Below are positions 8,760 to 18,316 of a stretch of 64,000 nucleotides of DNA, piece after piece (position 1 is the first letter of the stretch; each line of letters starts with the position of its first letter). Both the position numbers and the translations under genes were made by a program. The notes below the pieces were generated by a model that had not been told where the DNA came from, searched no databases, and was given only the letters and a program-made list of their open reading frames with translations. This DNA comes from Prochlorococcus marinus XMU1412. GTDB lineage: Bacteria > Cyanobacteriota > Cyanobacteriia > PCC-6307 > Cyanobiaceae. The stretch covers positions 248,001-312,000 of the forward strand of contig NZ_JAAORJ010000002.1 of NCBI RefSeq assembly GCF_017696315.1. The letters run 5' to 3'.

Positions 8760-9641
8760 TTATATATTTGCTTTTGCAAGTTCTTTTACACCATGAATTT
8801 TTAAAATTTTAGTCAAAGTATCCTTGAGATCTTTCCTTTTAACTATTACATCAACGAAACCATGCTCAAGCAGATATTCAGCTGTTTGAAAATTATCGGG
8901 TAATTTTTCTCTTAATGTTTGTTCTATAACCCTTCTTCCCGCAAATCCAATAAGAGCTTTAGGTTCCGCCAAAATTAAATCACCTAACATTGCAAAGCTT
9001 GCTGTTACCCCTCCAGTGGTTGGATGAGTTAACAAGGGCATATAAAGAAGATTTTTTTCTTTATGTTTTTTTAGTGCTCCAGATATTTTTGCCATTTGCA
9101 TGAGACTTAACATACCTTCTTGCATCCTTGCTCCCCCTGATGCGCAAACAATAAGAATTGGAAAATTTTCTAAAGTTGCTCTCTCAATTATCCTTGTAAT
9201 TTTTTCACCAACTACTGAACCCATGGATCCTCCCATAAATCTAAAATCCATAACAGCCAATGCTAAAGGCATTGAATTTACAGAACAGATACCTGTTACG
9301 ACTCCATCTCTTAAACCTGTACCTGCTTGACTTTCTTTAATTCGATCAGCATATGCTCTTCTATCTTTAAAACCTAAAGGATCTGTAGGACTTAGTGAAC
9401 TATCAAACTCCTCGAATGAATTTTTGTCAGCAATTATATTTATCCTTTCATCGCTATTAATCCTATTGTGGTGTCCACAATTACTACAAACATTGTAATT
9501 TGAAATTAGGTCTTTTCTATAGGCTACTTGCGAACATTCTGAACATTTAACCCACAAACCATCTCCCTCATCAGTATCTTGCGAAACTTTCCCAACAAAT
9601 TGATCTTTACGCCTTGCGGCAAACCAGTCGATTAATGACAC
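8760..9641 (-). CDS. accD: Acetyl-CoA carboxylase carboxyltransferase subunit beta
   Basis: The beta half of the carboxyltransferase that moves CO2 from biotin-BCCP to acetyl-CoA, giving malonyl-CoA for fatty acid synthesis. The N-terminal four-Cys zinc ribbon is intact (Cys33, Cys36, Cys52, Cys55 in CSEC and CSNC). The crotonase-fold core follows, with [24 protein letters not shown] and [10 protein letters not shown]. The 293-residue length is normal. The DNA after its stop immediately begins the secreted protein gene, suggesting co-transcription. Confidence 0.97.
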   Translation of the reverse strand: MSLIDWFAARRKDQFVGKVSQDTDEGDGLWVKCSECSQVAYRKDLISNYNVCSNCGHHNRINSDERINIIADKNSFEEFDSSLSPTDPLGFKDRRAYADRIKESQAGTGLRDGVVTGICSVNSMPLALAVMDFRFMGGSMGSVVGEKITRIIERATLENFPILIVCASGGARMQEGMLSLMQMAKISGALKKHKEKNLLYMPLLTHPTTGGVTASFAMLGDLILAEPKALIGFAGRRVIEQTLREKLPDNFQTAEYLLEHGFVDVIVKRKDLKDTLTKILKIHGVKELAKANI

Positions 9642-9781
9642 AACGTTTCCTGTTTTTTCTATTTAAATCTAAATAAGGTACTTTTATCAAGAAAGATATA
9701 TAAAAATTTGAGATCCTATAGATTAAAAACTCCTAAAATTAAAAAATATAATTATTTGAGTTGATAATCGAAAATTAATTA

Positions 9782-10678
9782 TTATTTATTTTTCTCCTCA
9801 ATCATTTTATGAATTATTGGAGTGAGAATTAGTTCCATTGCGAAACCCATTTTCCCTCCATTTACAACGATACTTGTAGGACTTGACATAAATGAATCGT
9901 TAATCATTCCAAGCAAGTATTGAAAATCAATCCCCCATTTCTCTCTTGCCCCTTTTCTGAAATGTATGATCACAAAGCTCTCGTCAGGGGTTGGGATATT
10001 CCTGCATATAAAAGGATTAGAAGTGTCAATTGTGGGAATTCTTTGGAAATTAATATCGGTTTTGCTGAATTGTGGGCAAATGTGATTTATATAATCAGGC
10101 ATTCTTCTCAATATAGTATCCACAATGGTTTCCGCTGAATAACCTCTTTCTGCGTTATCTCTATGGATTTTTTGAATCCACTCTAAATTTGTTATTGGAA
10201 CAACACCAACAAGTAAATCAGCATAAGATGCCACATTGTATCCATCACCTTCTACCCCGCCATGCAAACCTTCATAAAAAAGTACATCTGTTCCCTCAGG
10301 AATATCTTCCCATGGAGTAAATTGTCCAGGTTCCAAGGCTGTCCCAAGTCTTGTATTATGTTCTTCTGCTTCTTCAAGACTATGTAGATAATATCTTTTC
10401 TTTCCTCCTCCAGTTTCACCATAGATTTTAAAAAGTTCTTCTAGCTTGTCAAAAAGATTAGCCTCTGGACCAAAATGAGAGAAATTTTCACCTTTTGAAA
10501 GAGCGTCTGCCATAGCTTTTTTCATAGGCATTCTTTCAAATCTGTGGTAACTATCACCTTCTACAACTGCGGGAACAATATCTTCTCTGGCAAAAATATG
10601 CTCAAAGGCTCTTTTTACTGTACTTGTTCCTGCTCCTGAAGATCCTGTTACAGCAACTACTGGATGACGTTTTGACAT
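9782..10678 (-). CDS. prk: Phosphoribulokinase, proteobacterial type
   Basis: Makes ribulose-1,5-bisphosphate from ribulose-5-phosphate and ATP for Rubisco. The 298 residues begin MSKRHPVVAVTGSSGAGTS, with a P-loop at 12-20, then VEGDSYHRFER and FYEGLHGG. This opening and the short length match the proteobacterial (octameric, Rhodobacter-like) enzyme. They do not match the usual cyanobacterial and plant form of about 333 residues that begins with a CGKS-containing P-loop. The paired regulatory Cys of the plant form are absent, since the P-loop has Ser/Ala there. That points to a lack of thioredoxin/CP12 disulfide control at this site. Single gene with 140-base and 88-base flanks. Confidence 0.95.
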   Translation of the reverse strand: MSKRHPVVAVTGSSGAGTSTVKRAFEHIFAREDIVPAVVEGDSYHRFERMPMKKAMADALSKGENFSHFGPEANLFDKLEELFKIYGETGGGKKRYYLHSLEEAEEHNTRLGTALEPGQFTPWEDIPEGTDVLFYEGLHGGVEGDGYNVASYADLLVGVVPITNLEWIQKIHRDNAERGYSAETIVDTILRRMPDYINHICPQFSKTDINFQRIPTIDTSNPFICRNIPTPDESFVIIHFRKGAREKWGIDFQYLLGMINDSFMSSPTSIVVNGGKMGFAMELILTPIIHKMIEEKNK

Positions 10679-10766
10679 TTTTTAAAAACAATATCTCATG
10701 ATTCTGACAGGTCATATGCCAACTTTATGTTTTACTTAAAAATATTTTTTTATTTATTAATTTTTT

Positions 10767-11840
10767 TTAAATTTCATCCATTATTTTATCTCCGATTTCA
10801 CTGCAAGATGAAACTTCAGAAGACCCATCAGCTAAATCTGCTGTTCTAAATCCTTTTGATAAAACTTTATCAATGGCAGTTTCTAAATTTTCTGCAGCTT
10901 CTTCTTCATTTAATCCAATTTTTAACATCATGGAAGCAGATAAAAGCATTGCTATAGGATTCGCTATGTTTTTACCAGCTATGTCAGGAGCCGAACCATG
11001 AACAGGTTCAAAAACTCCTGGGCCATTATTGTTTAGAGAAGCAGATGGAAGCATACCAATAGAACCAGTTAACATCGCGGCTAAGTCGCTTAAGATATCT
11101 CCAAATAAATTACTTGTTAAAATTACATCAAATTGACCAGGATCTCTAACTAATTGCATTGCTGCATTATCAACGTACATATTGCTTAGAGATATATTTT
11201 TATCTTTTGAGGTGATATTTAAAACTGTATCTCTCCACAATTGACTAACCTCAAGGACGTTTGATTTATCAACAGAACATATTTTTTTATTTCTTTGGTT
11301 AGCAATTTTTATTGCTATTTCAGTTATTCGCTCTATCTCGGCCGAATCATAAATCATCGTATTGAAAGCTTTTGGGATTTTTGTATTTGTTATATGTCCT
11401 CTTGGCTTTCCAAAATAAATTCCCCCTATTAATTCTCTTACAACAATAAGATCTACATGCTCAACGATTTCTTTTTTTAATGTACTTGCATCTAATAGAG
11501 ATTTTCTAATTTTGACAGGCCTGATATTTGCGAAAAGGTTTAGGGCAGATCTTAACTTTAGTAACCCACTTTCTGGCCTTAATTCTCTTGCAAGAGAGTC
11601 ATATTTAATATCTCCAACACATGCTAAAAGTACAGCATCACTTTTTTTACATTGATCTATTGTCTCATCTGGGGCAGGAGTCCCATATCTTTCATAAGCT
11701 ATCCCTCCAAATAATTTTTCAATAATCTCAATATCGAAATTATGATTTTTTGAAAGCTTTTTTAAAACTCTTTTTGAAACTTCTGAAATCTCTGGTCCAA
11801 TTCCGTCTCCTGACAATAAAACAATCTTATATTTCTTCAT
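10767..11840 (-). CDS. leuB: 3-isopropylmalate dehydrogenase
   Basis: Oxidative decarboxylation of 3-isopropylmalate to 2-oxoisocaproate in leucine synthesis. The 357 residues show YKIVLLSGDGIGPEI at the N-terminus, the substrate-binding LLKLRSALNLFANIRPV with its Arg residues, VVRELIGGIYFGKPRG, the metal-site region FGDILSDLAAML, and the NAD site EPVHGSAPDIAGK. It is last in a dense minus-strand run, 28 bases after lpxD. Confidence 0.96.
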   Translation of the reverse strand: MKKYKIVLLSGDGIGPEISEVSKRVLKKLSKNHNFDIEIIEKLFGGIAYERYGTPAPDETIDQCKKSDAVLLACVGDIKYDSLARELRPESGLLKLRSALNLFANIRPVKIRKSLLDASTLKKEIVEHVDLIVVRELIGGIYFGKPRGHITNTKIPKAFNTMIYDSAEIERITEIAIKIANQRNKKICSVDKSNVLEVSQLWRDTVLNITSKDKNISLSNMYVDNAAMQLVRDPGQFDVILTSNLFGDILSDLAAMLTGSIGMLPSASLNNNGPGVFEPVHGSAPDIAGKNIANPIAMLLSASMMLKIGLNEEEAAENLETAIDKVLSKGFRTADLADGSSEVSSCSEIGDKIMDEI

Positions 11841-11868
11841 TTAAATTTTTGTTTAATAGAACAATAAA

Positions 11869-12903
11869 TTATTGCTTGTCTGATTGTCTAAGTTTTTTTG
11901 CTAATTCTGGTAATTTTTTAAAAATGCTTGAACTCCTTAGCCATGATTTATTTTCCATCGCGGGGAAACCACTAATTACCTTGCCATCTTCTATGTCACA
12001 ATGAATTCCGCATTTTGAACTTGCTATTACATTATTACCAACTTTTACTCTATTATTCACTCCTACTTGCCCTGCCAAAATAACACCATCTCCAATATTT
12101 GCTCCTCCAGCGATACCAACTTGAGCTGCAAATGCACAATTCTTTCCAATTTTTACTCCATGACCTATTTGTATTAAATTATCCAACTTTGTTCCCTCAT
12201 CAATAAAAGTAAAGCCAACTGCGGGTCTATCAATACAACAATTCGTTCCAATTTCTACAAAACTCATTATTTTTACACCACCTTTTTGAGGCATTTTTAC
12301 CCATTTGCCATTTTTAGGAATAAAACCAAACCCCTCTGATCCAATAACAGAATTTGAATTAATTACACAATTATTTTTTAGAGTGGTATTTTCGTAAATA
12401 ACACAATTTGGATGAATTATATTATTGTTTCCTATTCGAACATTGCCTAAAATTGATGATCCCGGAAGAATATGATTATTGTCTCCAATTACAGTATTTT
12501 CTCCAATATAGACATTAGGTCCAATATGGCAATCTGATCCAATTATTGCTGTTCTATCTATAACCGCTGAAGCGTGAATTCCTGGTTTGAAATTGATAGT
12601 TTTATATAAACAATCTAATACTTCTGCAAATGCAATTCTTGGATTTTTAACGATTATGTTTGATATATTGAGTTTCTTTAGTGTACTAACGATTTCATCG
12701 TTGTTATTAGTTATTAATGCTGATGCTTTAGTTTGATCTAATTTTTCTTTGAGGATATTATTTTCTTCTAAAAAAGATATTTGATGTTTAATTGCAGCAT
12801 CAAGTGAGGCAGCATCTTGTATATTTAAATCTTCAAAAATATTGGCACTAATAAAATTTGAATTTCCTTTTTTTATTAGATCAACTAAATCACTTAAAAG
12901 CAT
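11869..12903 (-). CDS. lpxD: UDP-3-O-acylglucosamine N-acyltransferase
   Basis: Adds the second acyl chain in lipid A synthesis. The 344 residues comprise an N-terminal LpxD domain (about 1-95) and a left-handed parallel beta helix of hexapeptide repeats (IGSDCHIGPNVYIGENTVIG and following). The catalytic His region is LIQIGHGVKIGKNC. The C-terminus has the alpha helix expected of the family (SWLRSSSIFKKLPEL). It belongs to the leuB-lpxD-proB run. This supports a lipopolysaccharide outer membrane in the organism. Confidence 0.93.
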   Translation of the reverse strand: MLLSDLVDLIKKGNSNFISANIFEDLNIQDAASLDAAIKHQISFLEENNILKEKLDQTKASALITNNNDEIVSTLKKLNISNIIVKNPRIAFAEVLDCLYKTINFKPGIHASAVIDRTAIIGSDCHIGPNVYIGENTVIGDNNHILPGSSILGNVRIGNNNIIHPNCVIYENTTLKNNCVINSNSVIGSEGFGFIPKNGKWVKMPQKGGVKIMSFVEIGTNCCIDRPAVGFTFIDEGTKLDNLIQIGHGVKIGKNCAFAAQVGIAGGANIGDGVILAGQVGVNNRVKVGNNVIASSKCGIHCDIEDGKVISGFPAMENKSWLRSSSIFKKLPELAKKLRQSDKQ

Positions 12904-12923
12904 TTTTCAGTTTTAATTTTTTT

Positions 12924-14006
12924 CTAAGAGAGAGCAAGAACATCTCTGTGTACGACAATTATCGAGGAGTTATTATTTTCATTATTATTTAAGATACTTC
13001 TTAATTTGTCGCTACTTATTGATACTAAACCTTTTGCAACTTCTTTATCATTTGTATTTACTATTTTAACTGCCTGATTAATCGTAAAGTTTCCTTCTAC
13101 ATTCTTAACACCAACCGCTAAAAGTGAGGCACCTTTTTTTTTAATTGCAAAAGAAGCGCCATCATCTAAAGTAATTTTCCCTACTGTTTGAATTGCATGT
13201 GAAAGCCAACTTTTTTTGTTTCCAATAGGTTTTTCTACTGGATAAAATAAAGTTCCAATTTTATTATCATTAAAAATTTCAATTAAGTTTTTTTTATTAG
13301 TTCCATCAACTAGTTGGACTTCTACTCCTCCTTTTGTTGCTATTTCTGCAGAAATTAATTTTGTAGAAATTCCTCCTGTTCCCCATTCATTATTTGAGTT
13401 TTGAATATTTTTATCTTTAATTTCCTTTAATTCACTATTATGAACTTCTTTAATAGGTTGCGCATCTTTATTATTACGTGGATCTTTTGAGTATAGATTT
13501 TCAATATCGGTTAATAAAATAAGCTTGTTAGCATTTATTGCCAAAGCAACTAAAGCAGAGAGGGTATCATTATCTCCATATTTAAGCTCTTCATTTGCTA
13601 CGGTATCATTTTCATTTACTATTGGAATAACATTCAAATCAATTAATTTTTTTAAAGTTTTAGAAGCGTTATTAAAGGATTCTCGTGAATTAAAATCAGC
13701 TTTAGTTATTAAAATTTGAGCAATATTATGACCTAATTTATTAAATACTTTATCGTATAAGGACATTAAATTAACTTGACCTACTGCAGCAGTAGCTTGA
13801 AGGGTACTTAAATCATTTGGTCTCGTTTTAATATTTAATTTTTGGCAACCTAACCCAACCGCTCCACTAGTTACTAAAATTAATCTGTTTCCTTTGGAAA
13901 GAAAACTTGTAAAGGATCTAGAAAGGTTTTCAATAACTTCTTCAGTAGATGTTTTCTCTGTTCCTCTTAAAATGCTAGTACCAATTTTTATAACCCAAGT
14001 TTTCAT
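12924..14006 (-). CDS. proB: Glutamate 5-kinase
   Basis: First step of proline synthesis, making glutamate 5-phosphate. The amino-acid kinase domain (about 1-255) begins [10 protein letters not shown] and has [19 protein letters not shown] and [12 protein letters not shown]-terminal PUA domain (about 275-350) is present, as in most bacterial ProB. The 360-residue length is normal. Its ATG overlaps the stop of the upstream HAD phosphatase by 4 bases (14003-14006), so the two are translationally coupled. Confidence 0.95.
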   Translation of the reverse strand: MKTWVIKIGTSILRGTEKTSTEEVIENLSRSFTSFLSKGNRLILVTSGAVGLGCQKLNIKTRPNDLSTLQATAAVGQVNLMSLYDKVFNKLGHNIAQILITKADFNSRESFNNASKTLKKLIDLNVIPIVNENDTVANEELKYGDNDTLSALVALAINANKLILLTDIENLYSKDPRNNKDAQPIKEVHNSELKEIKDKNIQNSNNEWGTGGISTKLISAEIATKGGVEVQLVDGTNKKNLIEIFNDNKIGTLFYPVEKPIGNKKSWLSHAIQTVGKITLDDGASFAIKKKGASLLAVGVKNVEGNFTINQAVKIVNTNDKEVAKGLVSISSDKLRSILNNNENNNSSIIVVHRDVLALS

Positions 14007-14497
14007 TTTATAAAATGAGAAATTAATTTTTCTATAGTCAAAGTTAAATTAAATTTTATAGGCAAGCCATCTTTATTTAATCGCTTAACTAATATTGTTT
14101 TTATATCACATCTATTCCCAACAATAATATCTGTAAAAATCCTGTCGCCAATAATAGCTATATTTTTTGACTCTCTGCCAATTTCTTTGATAGCAGACAA
14201 AGTTACTTTTTTTCTTGGTTTTGAGGCATTGTATTTATACCTTAAATTTAATTCTTTCGCTATTTTTGCGATTCTTTTTTTTGATGGATTATTACTTATT
14301 AGATATAAGGAGAAAAGTTTTTTAGATTCTATGATCCAATTTTTTACAGCTTTTGGGATCATATTTGATTTTCTATTTACTAGAGTCCCATCCACGTCTA
14401 GCAATAAAGAATTAATTCCTTTTTTTTGCAACTCAGATTGAGAAATATTATATATTGGTAAGTTTGAATCCCAATTGACTTTTAGGATAGATCTCAT
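14003..14497 (-). CDS. HAD-superfamily phosphatase, YqeG type
   Basis: A 164-residue HAD subclass IIIA hydrolase. Motif I is [10 protein letters not shown] (Asp34 and Asp36), motif [11 protein letters not shown], motif III a Lys in NASKPRKKV, and motif [18 protein letters not shown]. YqeG homologues include yeast and plant phosphatidylglycerophosphate phosphatase (GEP4/PTPMT-like). A role in phosphatidylglycerol synthesis is therefore plausible, as cyanobacteria need PG for photosystems. This assignment is by family and not certain. Confidence 0.82.
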   Translation of the reverse strand: MRSILKVNWDSNLPIYNISQSELQKKGINSLLLDVDGTLVNRKSNMIPKAVKNWIIESKKLFSLYLISNNPSKKRIAKIAKELNLRYKYNASKPRKKVTLSAIKEIGRESKNIAIIGDRIFTDIIVGNRCDIKTILVKRLNKDGLPIKFNLTLTIEKLISHFIK

Positions 14498-14502
14498 TTA
14501 TT

Positions 14503-15039
14503 TTAAGAACTACTTTTTTCAAGCTCAGTTTCAATCAAAGGTTGAATTTTATCGAACTCATCATCTTCAACCAGTAAGGCACCTTTGTCTTTTAATTTAC
14601 CCACAATAAAAAAAGGATCTAGTGGTATATATAAGCCATATTCTTGGTCAAAAAGATTAAAGTTAACAAGCAATTCATAACTCTCACTATCATCATCTAC
14701 GTAATCTTCTTCTAATTCATCATAAATTGGTTCTTCAAGTTCTCCTGATACTGTTAATGTAACTGCTGATCTGATAAGTCTTAAATCATGTTCTTGAAGA
14801 ACTGCTTCAGCATTTTTTAGTATTTGTTCATTTTTATCTATTTTCTCAATTAATTCAGGTTCATCTTTTTCATTTATCTTAAAAAGACTTACCGGAGTAT
14901 CAACTGGCGTTAATAAAGCATATTCTTGGCCTTCAACACTTACTAATTGTTCAAGATAACAAAATAGCTCGTTTCCATTTGAGTCATTTAATAAAAGAGT
15001 CTGTGCATCATAATTATCATTTGAATTGGCTTCTTTCAT
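14503..15039 (-). CDS. DUF3727 protein (acidic, DUF1292-like)
   Basis: A 178-residue acidic cyanobacterial protein. The N-terminal half resembles DUF1292 proteins, with a beta sandwich that includes LLNDSNGNELFCYLEQLVSVEGQEYALLTPVDTPV. The C-terminal half has a very acidic linker (EEDYVDDDSES) and then FNLFDQEYGLYIPLDPFFIVGKL. No catalytic residues are evident. It lies 26 bases after ruvX and 5 bases before the HAD gene. Its role is unknown, and chloroplast homologues exist for the family. Confidence 0.75.
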   Translation of the reverse strand: MKEANSNDNYDAQTLLLNDSNGNELFCYLEQLVSVEGQEYALLTPVDTPVSLFKINEKDEPELIEKIDKNEQILKNAEAVLQEHDLRLIRSAVTLTVSGELEEPIYDELEEDYVDDDSESYELLVNFNLFDQEYGLYIPLDPFFIVGKLKDKGALLVEDDEFDKIQPLIETELEKSSS

Positions 15040-15065
15040 TTAAAAATTATCTATCCTTTTTAATA

Positions 15066-15527
15066 CTAATATTTTATCTGACGTTTACCAGCTATTTCTT
15101 CTATTTCAGGACCTTCTTTGATCCATTGCTCAAGAATTATTTTTGCTGAGAAACTATCAATCAATCCCGATTTATCTTTTTTTATTCCAAATCTATCTGA
15201 AGATTCCCAAGTTGAACTATGTTCGTTGACGTAAGAAAATGGAAGCTTTAATTCATTTGAAAGTAATTTACCGTAATTTTTACAGTCAATAGCTTGAGTG
15301 GTCATTTGACCTTTCTCATCTAGTGGAATACCCACAATAAACCCAGTCAAATTCAATTCATTTATATAATTTCTAATGATTTTAATCTCTTGATTATTTT
15401 CAAACCGTTTTACTGCTGGAAGTATATTTGATGTTATGCAGAGGGGATCACAATAAGCTAAACCTATTCTTTTGGTACCTATATCCAAACTCAAAATTGA
15501 CTTTGGTTTGGGTTTGCAAAATTTCAC
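15066..15527 (-). CDS. ruvX: Putative pre-16S rRNA nuclease YqgF/RuvX
   Basis: An RNase H-fold nuclease of 153 residues that in E. coli matures the 5' end of 16S rRNA. The motif [18 protein letters not shown] at the N-terminus has the first catalytic Asp. [15 protein letters not shown] is the second conserved block, and the third acidic block is [10 protein letters not shown], followed by [15 protein letters not shown]. Its ATG overlaps the stop of the upstream gene by 4 bases (15524-15527). Confidence 0.88.
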   Translation of the reverse strand: MKFCKPKPKSILSLDIGTKRIGLAYCDPLCITSNILPAVKRFENNQEIKIIRNYINELNLTGFIVGIPLDEKGQMTTQAIDCKNYGKLLSNELKLPFSYVNEHSSTWESSDRFGIKKDKSGLIDSFSAKIILEQWIKEGPEIEEIAGKRQIKY

Positions 15528-16579
15528 TTTGTTTTTAATGGAAAAGGAGATGGATATGGATTACCTTGTGGACTTAATTTTTCAAAGATTGATTCCAAAG
15601 ATTGATTTATTATATTTACTTGTTTGGCTTCATTCTTAACTATTGTATTCCTGATAAGAATTATTTCTTGATTTTTTTCTTTGAGATTACATTCTTCGAG
15701 AAAAAGATTTAATTGAGAATTTTCTTTATAGGTTTTTAAATATGAAACAGGTGATTTTTCAAAAAATCTTTTTATAAATTCTTTTAAAATAGAATTGAAT
15801 CTTTTATCCCAATATCTACTTATAGTTAAAGTATAAATTTCTTCATTTTGATAATTTATATCTTTTAAAATTGTACATAAAACTGAATTTTCATATATTA
15901 AGGCACCACTTTTAGAGTTATTTCTTTTAAGAATGTCGTCCTGATCAAAATCTAAAATATTTCTTATTAAGGGAGATTGATTTGATCTTATAAAATTAAC
16001 TATTTTTATTATATTTTGTTTATTAATGTTTTGGAATTCATTAATTAAAGGATAGGCATTGGTATTTTGATTTATAGATTTATTTAGATCGGAACCATCC
16101 CAAAGGATTATCTCTCCTAAAGGTTGAAAGCCTAATTCTCTTGAGGTTGATATGAGGTCAACATTATTTATATCAGAATTAATTATCCAACTTGAAGTTT
16201 GGATTTCTTTTATTGAGATAGATTTTTTTATCAATCCTAAAGTTAATTGTTTATCTGTTAAGGAACACTTGTCGTTAATCAAATTTGGCTTAGATATTTT
16301 TAAGCAAGTCTCTTTTTTGTTTAATGGAAAAATATTCAAATAACCAATAATTTCGTTTCCATATATAGAAATTATGCATTTATTTTTATTTTTCTTTAGA
16401 TTATTTAAAAAAATTTTTAAGTCATCAAAGGTATTTATAATTGCCATCTTTAAAAGCCAATTATTCAATTCCTTATTTTTTATATCTATTAAAAGGTTAA
16501 TATGCCTTATATGGAGTTCTTCAAAAGTTACTTCCATTCCTTTTTTAGATTGAAAAGAATAAGAGGTATCTTTTTTCAT
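15524..16579 (-). CDS. Uncharacterised protein, possible GNAT-like fold
   Basis: A 351-residue Lys/Asn/Ile-rich protein. The pattern in the N-terminal half ([19 protein letters not shown], then [18 protein letters not shown] and later [15 protein letters not shown]) resembles a GNAT acetyltransferase fold: receptive beta strands, then a C-terminal GF-x-PLGE ending as in many GNATs. I do not see a convincing acetyl-CoA loop (Q/R-x-x-G-x-G/A). It is directly coupled to ruvX and starts one base before the F420-ligase-like gene stop, so it is part of the run. Function unknown. Confidence 0.6.
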   Translation of the reverse strand: MKKDTSYSFQSKKGMEVTFEELHIRHINLLIDIKNKELNNWLLKMAIINTFDDLKIFLNNLKKNKNKCIISIYGNEIIGYLNIFPLNKKETCLKISKPNLINDKCSLTDKQLTLGLIKKSISIKEIQTSSWIINSDINNVDLISTSRELGFQPLGEIILWDGSDLNKSINQNTNAYPLINEFQNINKQNIIKIVNFIRSNQSPLIRNILDFDQDDILKRNNSKSGALIYENSVLCTILKDINYQNEEIYTLTISRYWDKRFNSILKEFIKRFFEKSPVSYLKTYKENSQLNLFLEECNLKEKNQEIILIRNTIVKNEAKQVNIINQSLESIFEKLSPQGNPYPSPFPLKTK

Positions 16580-17746
16580 TTACTTTTTTTCTCTTATTAA
16601 TACTATAGGGGTTTTTTCATCTCCATTGCCAGCTGGATTAGATATTAAGTTTCTTTTGAGTATTTTATTTACTTTTTTATTTGAACTAGCTAAGACTTTC
16701 ACACCTCCAAGATCATTAACATCCACAACAGCAACATCTATATTTAGATAGTTCGAGACCTCCTTACAAAAAAAATCTGCATTGAGAGGACCCATAACTA
16801 TACTCTTATCGTAAGGTTTAACTGTACCGCTTATATCATCAATGAGGGATGATTCTGAGCCTGTTAATCTATAAAACATACCTTTAATACCAAGTAATTT
16901 GAAGAGAAATCCAACAAATAGTGCAAAGGTTATTCTTGTGACTCCGATTCTATTTATTAATAATTGCATGCCGCAAGCTGTTGCAAGACTGCTTGTAGGG
17001 TGAAAAAAATAACATAAAGCTTTCGAAAAAAAACTATATTCTAAATTTTGAGGGGAAATATATCTTTTTTGCATAATCGCTAGCGGACTCTCACCGATTG
17101 TTAAAATATCATTTTTTTCTATAATTCCTTCGCAGTATTCAATCACAGTATTTACTGGGTTATCAAAGCAACCAAGTAAATCAGTTTTAATAGCAAAAGC
17201 TTTATATTTATTATTTATTGGAATTTCAAAAACTTCTTTCGGCCTTTGTTTTTGACCATCTAAATTAATTAACAAACAATCCTTATTATTTGAAATACCA
17301 AAATGTCCATAGTTCTCCCAATATACTTTTAACCATAGATATTTTATTTTTTTTCTAAAATTATTATTGCTAAATTTATATATGATTCTTAAAAATAATT
17401 CTGAATTTGACTTGATAATTGTTGTTGGCCAGTAATTATTTAAATTCTTAATTTTATTATTTTCATATATATAAATATTTTCTTGGTAATTAAAATTTTG
17501 GCAATATTCGTTCCCTTTACTTTTAAAAAAATCTAATTCAAAATTTATATTAGATACCATCGTCTCTTTGGTTTTACTTTTATTAGTTATTTTTAAATCA
17601 ATAATTAATTCGCTTAAACTATCCTTTTTTTTGATGAAGTAATTTATAGGGACCAAATTTAACTTTGATTTGGGTGAGTATTTAATATATATATCTGAAA
17701 AAATTAAAAAAATTAAAAGAAGTAAGAGGATATTTATTAATATCAT
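16580..17746 (-). CDS. Membrane-anchored F420:gamma-glutamyl-ligase-like protein
   Basis: A 388-residue protein with an N-terminal membrane helix (ILINILLLLLIFLIFSDIYI). The C-terminal half (about 195-388) resembles cyanobacterial proteins annotated as F420-0:gamma-glutamyl ligase-like: KAFAIKTDLLGCFDNPVNTVIEYC, DILTIGESPLAIMQ, GSESSLIDDISGTVKPYDKS and VAVVDVNDLGG. It has hydrophobic stretches (RITFALFVGFLFKLLG) in between. Prochlorococcus is not known to make F420, so the true substrate is open. It has a zero-base gap to the next gene and a 4-base gap to the previous one, so it is firmly in the operon. Confidence 0.6.
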   Translation of the reverse strand: MILINILLLLLIFLIFSDIYIKYSPKSKLNLVPINYFIKKKDSLSELIIDLKITNKSKTKETMVSNINFELDFFKSKGNEYCQNFNYQENIYIYENNKIKNLNNYWPTTIIKSNSELFLRIIYKFSNNNFRKKIKYLWLKVYWENYGHFGISNNKDCLLINLDGQKQRPKEVFEIPINNKYKAFAIKTDLLGCFDNPVNTVIEYCEGIIEKNDILTIGESPLAIMQKRYISPQNLEYSFFSKALCYFFHPTSSLATACGMQLLINRIGVTRITFALFVGFLFKLLGIKGMFYRLTGSESSLIDDISGTVKPYDKSIVMGPLNADFFCKEVSNYLNIDVAVVDVNDLGGVKVLASSNKKVNKILKRNLISNPAGNGDEKTPIVLIREKK

Positions 17747-17750
17747 TTTT

Positions 17751-18302
17751 TTAATTAATTTTTGTTTTTATCTTTTTTTCAGAAATGATACTGTTGTATT
17801 CATTAAAACTTTCTACAGAAAATGTCGTATCTTCTATATCTATTCCTTTTAGATCACCTATAACTTTGTTTAATTCATCGATATTAACCATTCCGTTTTT
17901 GTCATATTTAACTTCTCCATCACTATTTAAAATAATGGTTTGTGGAATTAATCCGTTCCAATAATAATTAGGTTCATTTCTAAGATCAGACTTTTCTTTA
18001 TCCTGTAATTCATCAGTAGTTAGAGCAATGATATCTACATTATTTCTCCATATCAAATCTAAACCAGATATTATCGGAGCCATAGCTTTACTATCTGAAC
18101 TATCATCAAGATAAAAAAATAAAACTGCGACTCTTTTATTTTTTAATGATTCATCAAGAGTCGTCTGGGGAGGAACTATAGCCCCATTACCTGCGTATAT
18201 AGGAAAGATGTTGCCATCGTAACTATCAGAATCTCTAGAGGCATTTGCTTTATATGGACTTAAGAAAATTAATGCTATTAGGATCCATTGAATTATTTTC
18301 AT
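17751..18302 (-). CDS. Exported thioredoxin-fold protein without CxxC
   Basis: A 183-residue protein with a signal peptide (MKIIQWILIALIFLSPYKANA, cleavage after ANA). The thioredoxin-like core reads RVAVLFFYLDDSSDSKAMAPIISGLD, then DIIALTTDEL, and IPQTIILNSDGEV with the cis-Pro (IPQT). The position of the redox CxxC is SDSK, so it cannot act as a normal dithiol oxidoreductase. Homologues are found across cyanobacteria and are thought to lie in the thylakoid lumen or periplasm. Co-transcribed with the F420-ligase-like gene. Confidence 0.7.
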   Translation of the reverse strand: MKIIQWILIALIFLSPYKANASRDSDSYDGNIFPIYAGNGAIVPPQTTLDESLKNKRVAVLFFYLDDSSDSKAMAPIISGLDLIWRNNVDIIALTTDELQDKEKSDLRNEPNYYWNGLIPQTIILNSDGEVKYDKNGMVNIDELNKVIGDLKGIDIEDTTFSVESFNEYNSIISEKKIKTKIN

Positions 18303-18316
18303 TAAAGTTTAAAAAC

